This document shows positions 8,221 to 16,183 of a DNA stretch of 64,000 nucleotides, one piece after another. How positions within the stretch are numbered: the stretch's first letter is position 1; every line of letters begins with the position of its first letter. The notes below the pieces were generated by a model. It was not told the origin of the DNA, did not search any database, and saw only the letters and a list, made by a program, of their open reading frames with translations. Source of the DNA: Maribellus sp. YY47 (GTDB lineage Bacteria > Bacteroidota > Bacteroidia > Bacteroidales > Prolixibacteraceae); NCBI RefSeq assembly GCF_023111095.1, contig NZ_JALGYW010000017.1:1-64000 (forward strand). The letters run 5' to 3'. Position numbers and translations under genes: made by a program.

Positions 8221-9560
8221 CACACACATGGCTTCGTTCGTTTCACTACCTCGCTATGACAAGTTGTTGGGATTTATCCGGCAGCGGACAGCGGCAAACA
8301 GGTTCACAGCAGATTACACTAGGTCCGCTGCCCGTGATTTTAAAAGCTTGCGTCATTGCGACGACGATCCGTCTGCTGACGGAAGGAGGAAGCAATCTAA
8401 GGGTGTTGTTTGTCCATTAAGTCTTGCCAATTAGGATTTCTTTGATTAATCAAGTCAATTTTCTTTTGACGGGAGCCGGCTTTAAGTTGTTTCTCCCGGC
8501 TTATTGCATCCTGAATATTTAGAAATTCTTCGTAATAAACCAATTTGGTGACTTTATACCTTGATGTAAACGAATTGCGAAAGTATCCTTCTTTGTGTTG
8601 CTGAATTCTTTTACTTAGATCGGAGGTAACGCCAACATATAGTACTGAATTGGTTTTGTTGGTTAGAATGTAGATATAAGCGTGTTGGGTCATCATGAAG
8701 TATTTTTATAAAAGTTACGAAAATTATAAAAACCAAGATAGCTTCGTTCGTTTCACTACCTCGCTATGACAAGTTGTTGGGATTTATCCGGCAGCGGACC
8801 GTGTAGTTTGTTGTCGGAAACCTGATTCTTCTGGTCCGCTGCCTGTTGATTATTAAAGCTTGCGTCATTGCGACGACGAACCGTCTGCCGACGGAAGGAG
8901 GAAGCAATCTGTTTGTTTGGTATTGTGTGCGAAGTCGTGGAATCAAGCCAGATGGCTTCGTTTCGCTCCACTCTCTCGCCATGACAACGGTCTGGTGTAT
9001 ACCCGGCAGCGGACAGCGGCAAACAGGTTCACAGCAGATTAACTACGTCTGCTGCCTGTTGATAACAAAGCTTGCGTCATTGCGACGACGAACCGTCTGC
9101 CGACGGAAGGAGGAAGCAATCTGTTTGTTTGGTATTGTGTGCGAAGTCGTGGAATCAAGCCAGGTGGCTTCGTTCGCTCCACTCTCTCGCCATGACAACA
9201 GTGTGGTGTATATCCGGCAGCGGACAGCGGCAAAAAAGTTCACAGCAGATTACACTAGGTCCGCTGTCTGTTGATAACAAAGCTTGCGTCATTGCGACGA
9301 CGAACCGTCTGCCGACGGAAGGAGGAAGCAATCTGTTTGTTTGGTATTGTGGGCGAAGTCGTGGAATGAAGCCAGATGGCTTCGTTTCGCTCCACTCTCT
9401 CGCCATGACAACAGTGTGGTGTATACCCGGCAGCGGACAGCGGCAAACAGGTTCACAGCAGATTACACCAGGTCCGCTGCCTGTTGATTGTTTGAATGAA
9501 AGTCATTGCGAGCGCGAGTGCGCGGGAGAAGCAATCTCTTTACTCTGCTGTACAACATTT
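8221..9560. repeat. 212-bp tandem repeat array, interrupted by a GIY-YIG gene
   Basis: CGTCATTGCG recurs at 8351, 8863, 9075 and 9287, with AGTCATTGCG at 9501; intact units are spaced 212, 212 and 214 bp. Each unit contains, in order, CATTGCGACGACG, GGAGGAAGCAATCT, a spacer of about 43 nt, GGCTTCGTTTCGCTCC, CTCTCGCCATGAC, then GCAGCGGAC and its complement GTCCGCTGC about 33 nt apart. In the first unit the spacer is replaced by the GIY-YIG gene. The small open frames on both strands here are products of the repeat. Related single copies lie at 3912-3950 and 10556-10745. Confidence 0.85.
8397..8696 (-). CDS. Small GIY-YIG nuclease-superfamily protein
   Basis: A 99-aa single-domain protein of the UPF0213/UvrC-like GIY-YIG group. 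It has YIYIL at 8-12 (the GIY element), YVGVT at 20-24 (the YIG element), the catalytic-type Arg30 in LSKRIQQHK and Glu68 in ISREKQLK. The basic C-terminus (SRQKKIDLIN) is typical of the family. The fold normally cuts DNA; the cellular role of the stand-alone bacterial members is unknown. The gene replaces the spacer of one repeat unit: its TAG stop (8397-8399) overlaps the end of the repeat motif AGCAATCT, and the next repeat block begins at 8741, 44 bp before its start. TAACTTTT on the minus strand just upstream resembles a -7 box. Confidence 0.9.
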   Translation of the reverse strand: MMTQHAYIYILTNKTNSVLYVGVTSDLSKRIQQHKEGYFRNSFTSRYKVTKLVYYEEFLNIQDAISREKQLKAGSRQKKIDLINQRNPNWQDLMDKQHP

Positions 9561-9806
9561 TGATTGTCAGTCCTGTTTTTTATAATTTGCAAACAAGTTA
9601 AAAACCAAATCCAATAAAGTAACCGACAAACAAGCATTTATTCCATACGATTTTCGAAACGATCCCATTGAGCACACATGTACCACAGTACATGTACACG
9701 CCTTCCGAAACCGTTGGCGTGGATACGAAAAAGGCCACCTGCGCCGGCAAGCAAACAGGTGACCCCGAATTAATAATAAGTTCCTTAATTATTAAATCAA
9801 TTAAAT
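9561..9806. other. Intergenic region with a small hairpin
   Basis: ACATGTAC (9676-9683) and GTACATGT (9688-9695) form an 8-bp inverted repeat with a 4-nt loop, about 110 bp before the 9807 start. The remaining sequence becomes AT-rich next to the start codon. No gene or promoter box is clear. Confidence 0.4.
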
Positions 9807-10166
9807 ATGGGAAATTTAACTGAAAGTAAGAAGCGCGATTTTGTAACGCAGCTTACTGGTCTGTTGGAACAGAACACCCAATTATTAACCGATAAAGGTT
9901 ACGATCCTACGGCGAAAATCGCCCAGTTACGAGCTGAAATCATCGCAGCCGACACGGCTGAAGTGAAACAAATGGAAGCCAAGGCGGCCGCCAAAAACGC
10001 GACCAAACTGACGCTCGAAACATTGAATACTGCCTACACCGATGCTTCGGCAACGGTCGATCTTATTTCGGGTTTGTTGGGAAAAAACGACAACCTGTTG
10101 CTCGAAATCAAAAAACTCCGTAATTCCGGAAAATCTTCGAAAAAAGAACCCGTAACGGAGCAATAA
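9807..10166 (+). CDS. Small cytosolic helical protein
   Basis: A 119-aa protein with no signal peptide or membrane segment. Residues 1-115 read as mostly helical and Ala/Leu/Lys-rich: KRDFVTQLTGLLEQNTQLL, then a linker GYDPTAKI, a helix IAQLRAEIIAADTAEVKQM, and a last helix VDLISGLLGKNDNLLLEIKK. The tail is basic, then acidic. It resembles the small four-helix or coiled-coil proteins found in single copy in many Bacteroidota, but I cannot name the family. The gene is monocistronic: upstream is the repeat array, and a perfect intrinsic terminator follows 10 bp after the stop. Confidence 0.7.
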   Translation: MGNLTESKKRDFVTQLTGLLEQNTQLLTDKGYDPTAKIAQLRAEIIAADTAEVKQMEAKAAAKNATKLTLETLNTAYTDASATVDLISGLLGKNDNLLLEIKKLRNSGKSSKKEPVTEQ

Positions 10167-10176
10167 TAAAGTGATA

Positions 10177-10208
10177 AAACCGGAGGAGCTTGCCGGCTCC
10201 GGTTTTTT
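10177..10208 (+). terminator. Intrinsic terminator of the 9807 gene
   Basis: AAAACCGGAG pairs with CTCCGGTTTT across an 11-nt loop and runs into TTTTTTCTTTTT. This is a textbook rho-independent terminator, directly after the stop codon. Confidence 0.85.
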
Positions 10209-10276
10209 CTTTTTCCCGCTCAGCCTTTGTAATTCTCCCCTACGTTTTTAGTTTTCCAAGCCCGGTAATCATGCTT

Positions 10277-10521
10277 TTACCCAAGGTAATTGCTTTCATC
10301 CCCAAGCGGATCATAGATTTTACCTAAAGGATTGTTTCGTTACCCATGGTAATATCTATCATCCTCGAGGTAATGGTTTCGATTACCAAGGTAACCATAG
10401 ATTTTACCTAAAGGATTGCTCTCTTACCAAAGGTAATATTTCTTATCCCCGAGGTAAAAATGCTGATTACCACGGTAAAAATCGTTTTACCCCCGGTAGT
10501 TTGTCCGTTACCAAAAGTTTG
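10277..10521. repeat. Array of twelve 14-bp dyads at 21-bp spacing
   Basis: Consensus wTTACCnnnGGTAAt. Clear examples are TTACCCAAGGTAAT (10277), TTACCCATGGTAAT (10340), ATTACCAAGGTAAC (10382), TTACCAAAGGTAAT (10424) and ATTACCACGGTAAA (10466). Weaker members lie between them at 10298, 10320, 10361, 10404, 10445, 10487 and 10508. Centres are 20-22 bp apart throughout, mean 21, which is two turns of B-DNA, so all sites face the same side of the helix. A right half-site precedes at about 10264. There is no coding potential. Confidence 0.75.
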
Positions 10522-10555
10522 AAATCCGCTGAAAGCCCTGTGAATAAAGGGATAC

Positions 10556-10745
10556 GTGCGCAATGGGCAAGGCAATCAAACCAGATGGCTTCGCTCGCTG
10601 CACTCTCTCGCCATGACGAGAGTCTGGGGTGTGTCCTGCAGCGGACACCGGCAAACAGGTTCACGGCAGATTACACTACGTCCGCTGCCTATTGATTATT
10701 TGAATGAAAGTCATTGCGATCCCGGGCACCCGGGAGAAGCAATCT
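10556..10745. repeat. Solo copy of the 212-bp repeat family
   Basis: GGCTTCGCTCGCTGCACTC, CTCTCGCCATGAC, GCAGCGGAC, GGTTCACGGCAGATTACACT, GTCCGCTGCC, GTCATTGCGA and GGAGAAGCAATCT appear in the same order as in the 8.2-9.6 kb array. It is non-coding; the short open frames here are repeat shadows. Confidence 0.7.
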
Positions 10746-10834
10746 TCCTTACCTGTGTATGAATAATAAAGAGAACAAGCCACTTTTGTCCTTCCCGGGC
10801 AAAGGGGAATAAAAGTGGGATTTCGTTACCCCGT

Positions 10835-11167
10835 TCAGGGCAGCCAGTCGACACCCGGAGGGCGGTACCTGCCTGTTTTTTTAGCCGCTTCGTCGATGTC
10901 TTCGGGTTGCATCAGCGGAATGCAGGTAACGCTTAGCATACCGCTGGCCGAAGCCCGTAACGAAAAGGCCGCCATGCTGTTGTTGTCGGGCATATCGAAG
11001 ATGCCGTAAATATCGTAATCCCCAAAGGCATAATAAACACTTTCCACTCTTCCGCCGAGCGAACCGACCAGTTCATGAATCTCCGAACGCCTGCCCGAGC
11101 CTCCCTCGCTGAGTAAGCCCTGTACTCCTTCACCGATGTATTTTCCGCAAACCAGGTACTTTGCCAT
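10835..11167 (-). CDS. GYD-domain protein
   Basis: A 110-aa protein. The start at 11167 opens on the domain (MAKYLVCGKYIGEGVQGLL); the longer open frame upstream adds only unlikely sequence. It has GEGVQGLL, a conserved-type helix EIHELVGSLGG, VESVYYAFGDYDIYGIFDMP (the glycine-tyrosine-aspartate core) and NNSMAAFSL, the usual order of the GYD family (dimeric ferredoxin-like fold, about 95-110 aa). The biochemical function of GYD proteins is unknown. It stands alone on the minus strand, separated from the 11328 operon by 160 bp. Confidence 0.85.
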   Translation of the reverse strand: MAKYLVCGKYIGEGVQGLLSEGGSGRRSEIHELVGSLGGRVESVYYAFGDYDIYGIFDMPDNNSMAAFSLRASASGMLSVTCIPLMQPEDIDEAAKKTGRYRPPGVDWLP

Positions 11168-11327
11168 ATTATTTCGATTTAAGACACTAGAGTCTGTCAT
11201 GTAAATACAGCCTACGTCGCCCCGTCGAAATGGTTGCAAAGGTGATCGGCGCAAAAGCGGGAAAAATTGATGGGGATGGGTTGGGGAAATAAGACGGTAC
11301 TTACACCTTGCTAGTGAGAGGATGTTC

Positions 11328-11717
11328 TTAAAATTCGTAACAGTCGAACTCGTTGACCGTAATACCTCGTTTACCGCTAAATGCAACTTCCACATATCGC
11401 AAATACTCTTTTCCCGAGCTGTCTTTTGTTTCTACAATGCGGTGATAGCTTTCGTCGGGTGCACTGAATAGTTTAAAGCTTGAAGTATAAAAACTCAGGA
11501 AGGGATTTAAGGGAATGCCATATTTTATTTTATCGGCTGCTTTTAATTTCGAAATACTTACTACCTCGTTGCCCTGTTCCCGGTAATGATCAATAAGCAT
11601 CTTTTCAATCGACTTTAAACTCATTGCCCGGTTGTATGCCTGGTAAAACACTACTACGACGACAACGCCAAACATTGTTCCGATTAAAAGCCATTCATCT
11701 GAGAGGAAGTTGTCCAT
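11328..11717 (-). CDS. Membrane-anchored protein of unknown function
   Basis: A 129-aa protein. Residues 8-28 are one hydrophobic segment (LLIGTMFGVVVVVVFYQAY); the rest is a soluble domain with a helix (LKSIEKMLIDHYREQG) and a strand-rich end (YLRYVEVAFSGKRGI). It is last in a probable minus-strand operon: the start lies 15 bp after the stop of the nuclease-helicase gene. It could anchor or assist that enzyme at the membrane, but this is inferred from position only. No family recognised. Confidence 0.6.
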   Translation of the reverse strand: MDNFLSDEWLLIGTMFGVVVVVVFYQAYNRAMSLKSIEKMLIDHYREQGNEVVSISKLKAADKIKYGIPLNPFLSFYTSSFKLFSAPDESYHRIVETKDSSGKEYLRYVEVAFSGKRGITVNEFDCYEF

Positions 11718-11732
11718 CGAATAACTATGTTT

Positions 11733-13709
11733 CTAGAGAATTTCAAAACCTATCGATTTCAAATACTCAAAAGTGTCACTGTAAAATTCCGGTAATCGAG
11801 TGTGATCTTCCGCATCTCCTTCTGGAACGACAATTACCATTCCTTGTCTAGCTCGGGTTAAAAGAACACGATAAGCATTCTTTAAGTAAAGTTTGCGTTC
11901 TTCTTTATTTATATTTTGCCATTTATTCCCAACAAACGAACGATATTCCCAACCTTGATCGGAATATCTGAAATCTCCATCCCAAGCCACGCAAGCCCAA
12001 TCTAGTTCCAATCCTTGAACCTGAAATTCTGTAGCAACGTCCTCTAAATAATAGGATGAACGAATGTCGTCCTTGTCATTTAAAAACCAATTTACTGGAT
12101 CGATCGGGGATTTTACGTCAATAGCATAAGGCTTTAAACGTTGAGCTTGCGAAGAAACCACGATTCCATATCTTTCTGTTCCTCGCGCTTTTTCCTTTAA
12201 CCATTGTTTGGCTTTTTTAAAATCACGCGTTAAAGCAATTGGGTATTTTGATTTGAGTTCAGACAATGTTTCGCGTGCTTCTTTCCTGTTCAAATCCAGT
12301 ATTTGTTTAACCAGTAAGGAAACATTTTCCGCACGAAACGATCTCATTGAAACCGACAAGTGTAAAGAATCAGAGTGAACAACATTGGTGCGGTGACTAA
12401 TTTGCTGAAGTATTTGCTCAGCATTGTATTCACTATCTGTTAATCGGGTTGACATGTAAATTTTCCAATCAGGAAAGGATCTTTCAAGTGCTTCGATCCA
12501 TTCAGATATACCCGCTTCGCCGGTATTTATTTCCTGGCCTCCTCCAACTAAACAAACCACAACCGCCCAATCAGGATGGCGGTCGAGACAAGAAATAAGG
12601 AATTCCGGTTCAGACTTGTTGAAATCAGGAACACCTTTCTTTTGTTTCATGAAATTCGAAGTTTGTTCTAGTGTCCAAGCTCGTTGTGCTTCGTCGAAAA
12701 GCGTAACATGTTCAATAGGGGCAGAATCATCTCTTAGTCCTTCATCTCTAAAATGATGAACATTTTGAATAAATGCTTGGACCTCGCTTTTGGCAACTTT
12801 CTTTGTCAGCTTTTCTCCCTTTGCTTTAGCTCTTTTTACTTTATCACGAGCTAAAGCTTCTTGGAGAATTTTCACGAGTGGTCCATTTCCCGAAAGAAAA
12901 ACGCTATACAAATCGCTGTCTTTATCGAAATGAGTTGTTGCGACATTTAGTCCTACCAAAGTTTTTCCTGCGCCAGGAACACCCGTCACGAAACAAATTG
13001 CTTTTTCCGAATTATCTCTTGCCTTTTTTATGACGGCTGAAATCTCATCAGAAGTTTGGCTTAAATTAATAGCACTTGCATCGCTTCGGGAAATATCGGC
13101 AACCGAATGATTGGCATAAAGTGAAGTTGCTGCTTCAATTATTGTTGGTGTTGGTTGATAACGTCCTTTCTCCCAGTCTTCAATGTGAAATTGTTCATGA
13201 CCATCAAGAAACAGAATTGCGTTAGAGATGATTTCTTTAAAGCTATTCGTATTTGATTTTATCGGATTAAAAAGTCCATCATCATGTTTCGAAGTAGAAA
13301 GGATTAAGTCAGCGTTTCTAGCTTTAGTCGCTAATAAAACAGGGATAATAATTTTGTCGTGACTTGTTTCATGAAAGTTCTTTAGGTCGAGTGCATAATC
13401 CCAAACTTGATCGAGCGCATGCGAAGGATATTCTTTTTCTCCAACCTTAAATTCGACAACAAATATGAGCGACTTGACGATCAAAAGGACATCAATCCTC
13501 TTTCCCATGCGAGGTATGGCATATTCAAAATAAATGGAACCAGAATATTCGGAAAGCAAATTCTGAAGGTATTCAATTTGAAATTTCCACGCTTCTTTTT
13601 GTGTTTGCTCGGTTGCGAACTCATTATTATCTGCAAGTATTCCGAGAATTTCTTCTTTCGAGGATATTATAAACTGTTCAATTGAGTTTGAATAGTAGGA
13701 TCGGTTCAT
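11733..13709 (-). CDS. PD-(D/E)XK nuclease fused to Schlafen-type (DUF2075) SF1 helicase
   Basis: A 658-aa protein. The N-terminal part (about 30-130) looks like a PD-(D/E)XK nuclease: Glu62, Asp73 in GKRIDVLLI, Glu86-x-Lys88 in VVEFKVG, then a QVWDYA helix at 101. Residues 235-640 are an SF1 helicase of the DUF2075/SLFN-g3 type: Walker [10 protein letters not shown] (242-250), Walker [10 protein letters not shown] (337-345), a motif III-like [12 protein letters not shown], motif V-like [13 protein letters not shown] and motif VI-like [11 protein letters not shown]. All helicase motifs look intact. It probably translocates on and cuts nucleic acid, consistent with a defence or repair role. 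The base composition looks more AT-rich than the flanks, which would fit horizontal gain. Confidence 0.85.
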   Translation of the reverse strand: MNRSYYSNSIEQFIISSKEEILGILADNNEFATEQTQKEAWKFQIEYLQNLLSEYSGSIYFEYAIPRMGKRIDVLLIVKSLIFVVEFKVGEKEYPSHALDQVWDYALDLKNFHETSHDKIIIPVLLATKARNADLILSTSKHDDGLFNPIKSNTNSFKEIISNAILFLDGHEQFHIEDWEKGRYQPTPTIIEAATSLYANHSVADISRSDASAINLSQTSDEISAVIKKARDNSEKAICFVTGVPGAGKTLVGLNVATTHFDKDSDLYSVFLSGNGPLVKILQEALARDKVKRAKAKGEKLTKKVAKSEVQAFIQNVHHFRDEGLRDDSAPIEHVTLFDEAQRAWTLEQTSNFMKQKKGVPDFNKSEPEFLISCLDRHPDWAVVVCLVGGGQEINTGEAGISEWIEALERSFPDWKIYMSTRLTDSEYNAEQILQQISHRTNVVHSDSLHLSVSMRSFRAENVSLLVKQILDLNRKEARETLSELKSKYPIALTRDFKKAKQWLKEKARGTERYGIVVSSQAQRLKPYAIDVKSPIDPVNWFLNDKDDIRSSYYLEDVATEFQVQGLELDWACVAWDGDFRYSDQGWEYRSFVGNKWQNINKEERKLYLKNAYRVLLTRARQGMVIVVPEGDAEDHTRLPEFYSDTFEYLKSIGFEIL

Positions 13710-13777
13710 TATTCTGGGAGAGAGTTTTAATGTTAACTATCTCCCAAAGTTAAAAGAATTATGTTTATACGAAATGG

Positions 13778-14077
13778 TTAAATGAAGTAATGAATTCTTG
13801 AATTTGAGCAATCGGATATTAGCTTTGATAACTCGGTTGCTTCATTTTCGGTTTTTACATCTGCAATACAGATTAGACCTCCCTCAATTCTATGCAGGTA
13901 CACGCTCCAAAAATCTTCTTCACCATTATTACAGGTCTCGAAAAAGCCAGTTTCAATTTCTTTAACAGGATGAACTTCTAAAAAATCCCAAGGAACTAAT
14001 TCTTCTGATATATAAAATTCAGGTAGCCTCCTTAAATCACTTTCTGTTACAATATCAAATTCAATATAGATTTTCAT
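13778..14077 (-). CDS. Small acidic protein upstream of the nuclease-helicase
   Basis: A 99-aa soluble protein with no signal or membrane segment. Strands (MKIYIEFDIV, FWSVYLHRIEGGLICIADV) and a final helix (ENEATELSKLISDC) suggest a small alpha/beta domain. It is acidic overall. It lies 68 bp upstream of, and on the same strand as, the nuclease-helicase gene and may be the first gene of that operon. No family recognised. A role as inhibitor or partner of the downstream enzyme is conceivable but unsupported. Confidence 0.5.
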   Translation of the reverse strand: MKIYIEFDIVTESDLRRLPEFYISEELVPWDFLEVHPVKEIETGFFETCNNGEEDFWSVYLHRIEGGLICIADVKTENEATELSKLISDCSNSRIHYFI

Positions 14078-14409
14078 TTGGCATAAAATTATGCCTATGA
14101 TTTATACTGGTCAACGGACTATAAGTAACATTTCAGGCCTGATATTCTTGCCCTTAATGCGGCTCATATTGTACGAGCGGGTAGGTTGATCGTGTACATC
14201 CATCGTTTCCAAAATTACAATTAAAAGCCATTGCTACCATACGGATGCCGGTGGCATTAAATCTCTAAAGAAAAATGGGTGGAGGAATGAGGTATTCGAC
14301 ATTCGTTCATCGACAACCGGAATGCTTTTCCCGGCTCGCAGCTCGTTACTTATGACTCGCAGCTCTCCCTTTATTCGCTTACAGGTGGAGATTCATCACC
14401 CGGTTGGTT
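14078..14409. other. Divergent intergenic region
   Basis: This is the divergent gap between the minus-strand nuclease-helicase block and the plus-strand lipoprotein gene. Apart from the conserved leader described separately (14410-14463), I see no gene or clear promoter. CTCGCAGCTCG-type short repeats occur around 14334-14367. Confidence 0.4.
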
Positions 14410-14463
14410 CATTGCTATTGTGCGCCGGTTTTCGTAAATTATTATTACCAAAAATCAGGCGCA
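14410..14463 (+). promoter_or_regulatory. Conserved 54-bp leader, copy 1
   Basis: This sequence aligns without gaps to 18360-18413, directly before another ATG; by my count 42 of 54 bases match. The fully conserved blocks are CATTGCTATT and GTTTTCGTAAATTATTATTA. It probably holds the promoter and leader of the 14464 gene, although no exact TAnnTTTG is present. Confidence 0.55.
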
Positions 14464-16173
14464 ATGAAAAACCGGTTTTCCTTTCAACTGAGCGGACCCA
14501 GGTATAACCCGCCGCCAAAACTCCGGAAATGGTCGCCCGGGTATCGGCTTATTTCCTGGTTGCTGATCGTGTGTTTGCTCAACCTGTCGGGCTGTATGAA
14601 CTATTTTAAAGTGCGTGGCCCCAGCGCACCGTTGGCCGAAGAAATGGAGAATTTAAGCGCTCAGCACAAGCGAATGATTCTTCATTTCGGGGAAGAGGCC
14701 TGGGTGGCTACAACGCCCAAGGTAACGGCCGATTCCTTAACACTGAATACCTGGGAAAAGTACGAGCCGGTGCTTACCAAACCGGTAGTACCCGATAAAG
14801 CAAACCGCTACCGGACAAAAAATCCCTACCGCGAAAATGCCGTATTAAACGAAGTACACATTTATGCTTCGAGCCTGAATCGTTACCCGGGAACGCTAAA
14901 GGTGGGTATTCCGGTAAGCGATATCCAAAAAATTGAAATCTATGAAAAAGACAAAGGCGCCACCACTGCATCGTGGGTACTGGGCATCCTGGGAGGCACT
15001 GTCGGCGCGTTGGGCGTGCTCACCCTTTTGGTATTGCTGTTAAAATCGTCGTGCCCCTTTATTTATACCTGGGACGGCGAACAGTATGCGCTGGCCGGGG
15101 AAATTTACAGCGGAAGCATTCAGCCGCAACTTGAACGACACGACTTTTTGAAACTGCCCGTTTACTCCCCCGAAAACAGCAACTACCGGGTAAAAATAGC
15201 CAACGAAGTAAAAGAGATCCAGCATACCAACCTGATGGAGATGTGGGTGTTTGATCATTCGCCGGATCTGAACATCTGGGTGGATAAATACGGGAAGTAC
15301 CATACAGTAGGGCAGTTGTTGTCGCCCGTGTCGGCCACCGCTTTCGACGGCTCCGATCTTTTGACCTTGATTGCCCAAAAAGACAGTTTGTTTTTTACCG
15401 GCCGCATCAGCGATCGGGAACTGCCGCTCACCGATGGAATGATCCTGGAATTTCCAAAGCCGGAGAATGCCACTGCTGCGAAAGTATTGATCAGGGCAAA
15501 GAACTCCTTTGTGCTCGATTATATGATCAGCCAGTTTCACGATCAGTTTGGCGACCGCTACAAACGATGGAACAAAAAGCAGCAGAGGGTTCCCGAGGCG
15601 CAGCTGCGGCAATGGTCGGCCGACCAGAACATCCCGTTGACCTTGTCGGTGGAACGAAACGGCGAATGGGAGGCGGTGGATTATTACAACGTGATCGGCC
15701 CGATGGCGTTTAAGGAAGACATCCTTTCGTTCGGGTTAAACGGAACGGAAAGCAACCCGGTAAAAATTAAACTCGAGGCGGGTAACTTTTTCTGGGACAT
15801 CGATTATGTGGGGATCGATTATTCTGCCGACCGCGAGCTCGACCACACGGTGGTGTCGGCAACATCGGCCATTGATCAGTGGGGGAAAGACATTACAAAG
15901 AAAATACTGGCCGACGATCACCACTATTACGATCAGCCCGAAGTGGGAGACTTTGCGGAGCTAAGTTTTGATCTTCCCGCGAATCGTGAGGAAGCGCGTT
16001 CGGTTTTTCTGCACAGCAAAGGTTGGTACCATATTTTGCGCGACCCCGAAGGGACTCCTGATATCGAGTACCTGAAAACGTTCCGGGAACCCGGGCGTTT
16101 TAACCGCTTTGTGAATGAATATCTGCAGCAATTGGCAGGGCATCAGAACAAGGACCAGTTCCCGAACCCATAA
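14464..16173 (+). CDS. Large lipoprotein with a transmembrane segment
   Basis: A 569-aa protein. The start at 14464 is chosen because the conserved 54-bp leader ends there; the open frame runs a little further upstream. A basic N-terminus (1-27) leads to a hydrophobic stretch and lipobox LLNLSGC with Cys44. Residues about 170-200 are a second hydrophobic Gly/Leu segment (VLGILGGTVGALGVLTLL). After it comes CPFIYTWDGEQYALAGEIYSG, then a long, strand-rich, Trp/Tyr-rich soluble region. Several Bacteroidota proteins share the WDG-ALAGEIYSG block, but I know no function. It ends 10 bp before the radical SAM gene, so the two are probably one operon. Confidence 0.7.
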   Translation: MKNRFSFQLSGPRYNPPPKLRKWSPGYRLISWLLIVCLLNLSGCMNYFKVRGPSAPLAEEMENLSAQHKRMILHFGEEAWVATTPKVTADSLTLNTWEKYEPVLTKPVVPDKANRYRTKNPYRENAVLNEVHIYASSLNRYPGTLKVGIPVSDIQKIEIYEKDKGATTASWVLGILGGTVGALGVLTLLVLLLKSSCPFIYTWDGEQYALAGEIYSGSIQPQLERHDFLKLPVYSPENSNYRVKIANEVKEIQHTNLMEMWVFDHSPDLNIWVDKYGKYHTVGQLLSPVSATAFDGSDLLTLIAQKDSLFFTGRISDRELPLTDGMILEFPKPENATAAKVLIRAKNSFVLDYMISQFHDQFGDRYKRWNKKQQRVPEAQLRQWSADQNIPLTLSVERNGEWEAVDYYNVIGPMAFKEDILSFGLNGTESNPVKIKLEAGNFFWDIDYVGIDYSADRELDHTVVSATSAIDQWGKDITKKILADDHHYYDQPEVGDFAELSFDLPANREEARSVFLHSKGWYHILRDPEGTPDIEYLKTFREPGRFNRFVNEYLQQLAGHQNKDQFPNP

Positions 16174-16183
16174 AACCGGCGTA

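Noticed and set aside
8764-9563. Several open frames of 60-160 aa on both strands, with near-identical peptides
   Set aside because: They are translations of the 212-bp repeat in different frames, repeat with its period, lack start signals and overlap each other on both strands.
10277-10521. Possible CRISPR array or origin iterons
   Set aside because: The units are 14-bp palindromes with 7-bp gaps, too short for CRISPR. No replication initiator gene is nearby, so an origin is not supported, although a binding array is.
16115-16183. ATG start of the radical SAM gene inside the upstream lipoprotein gene
   Set aside because: It would overlap the previous gene by 59 bp; the GTG at 16184 starts just after the previous stop and gives a normal operon spacing. 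The choice is not certain.
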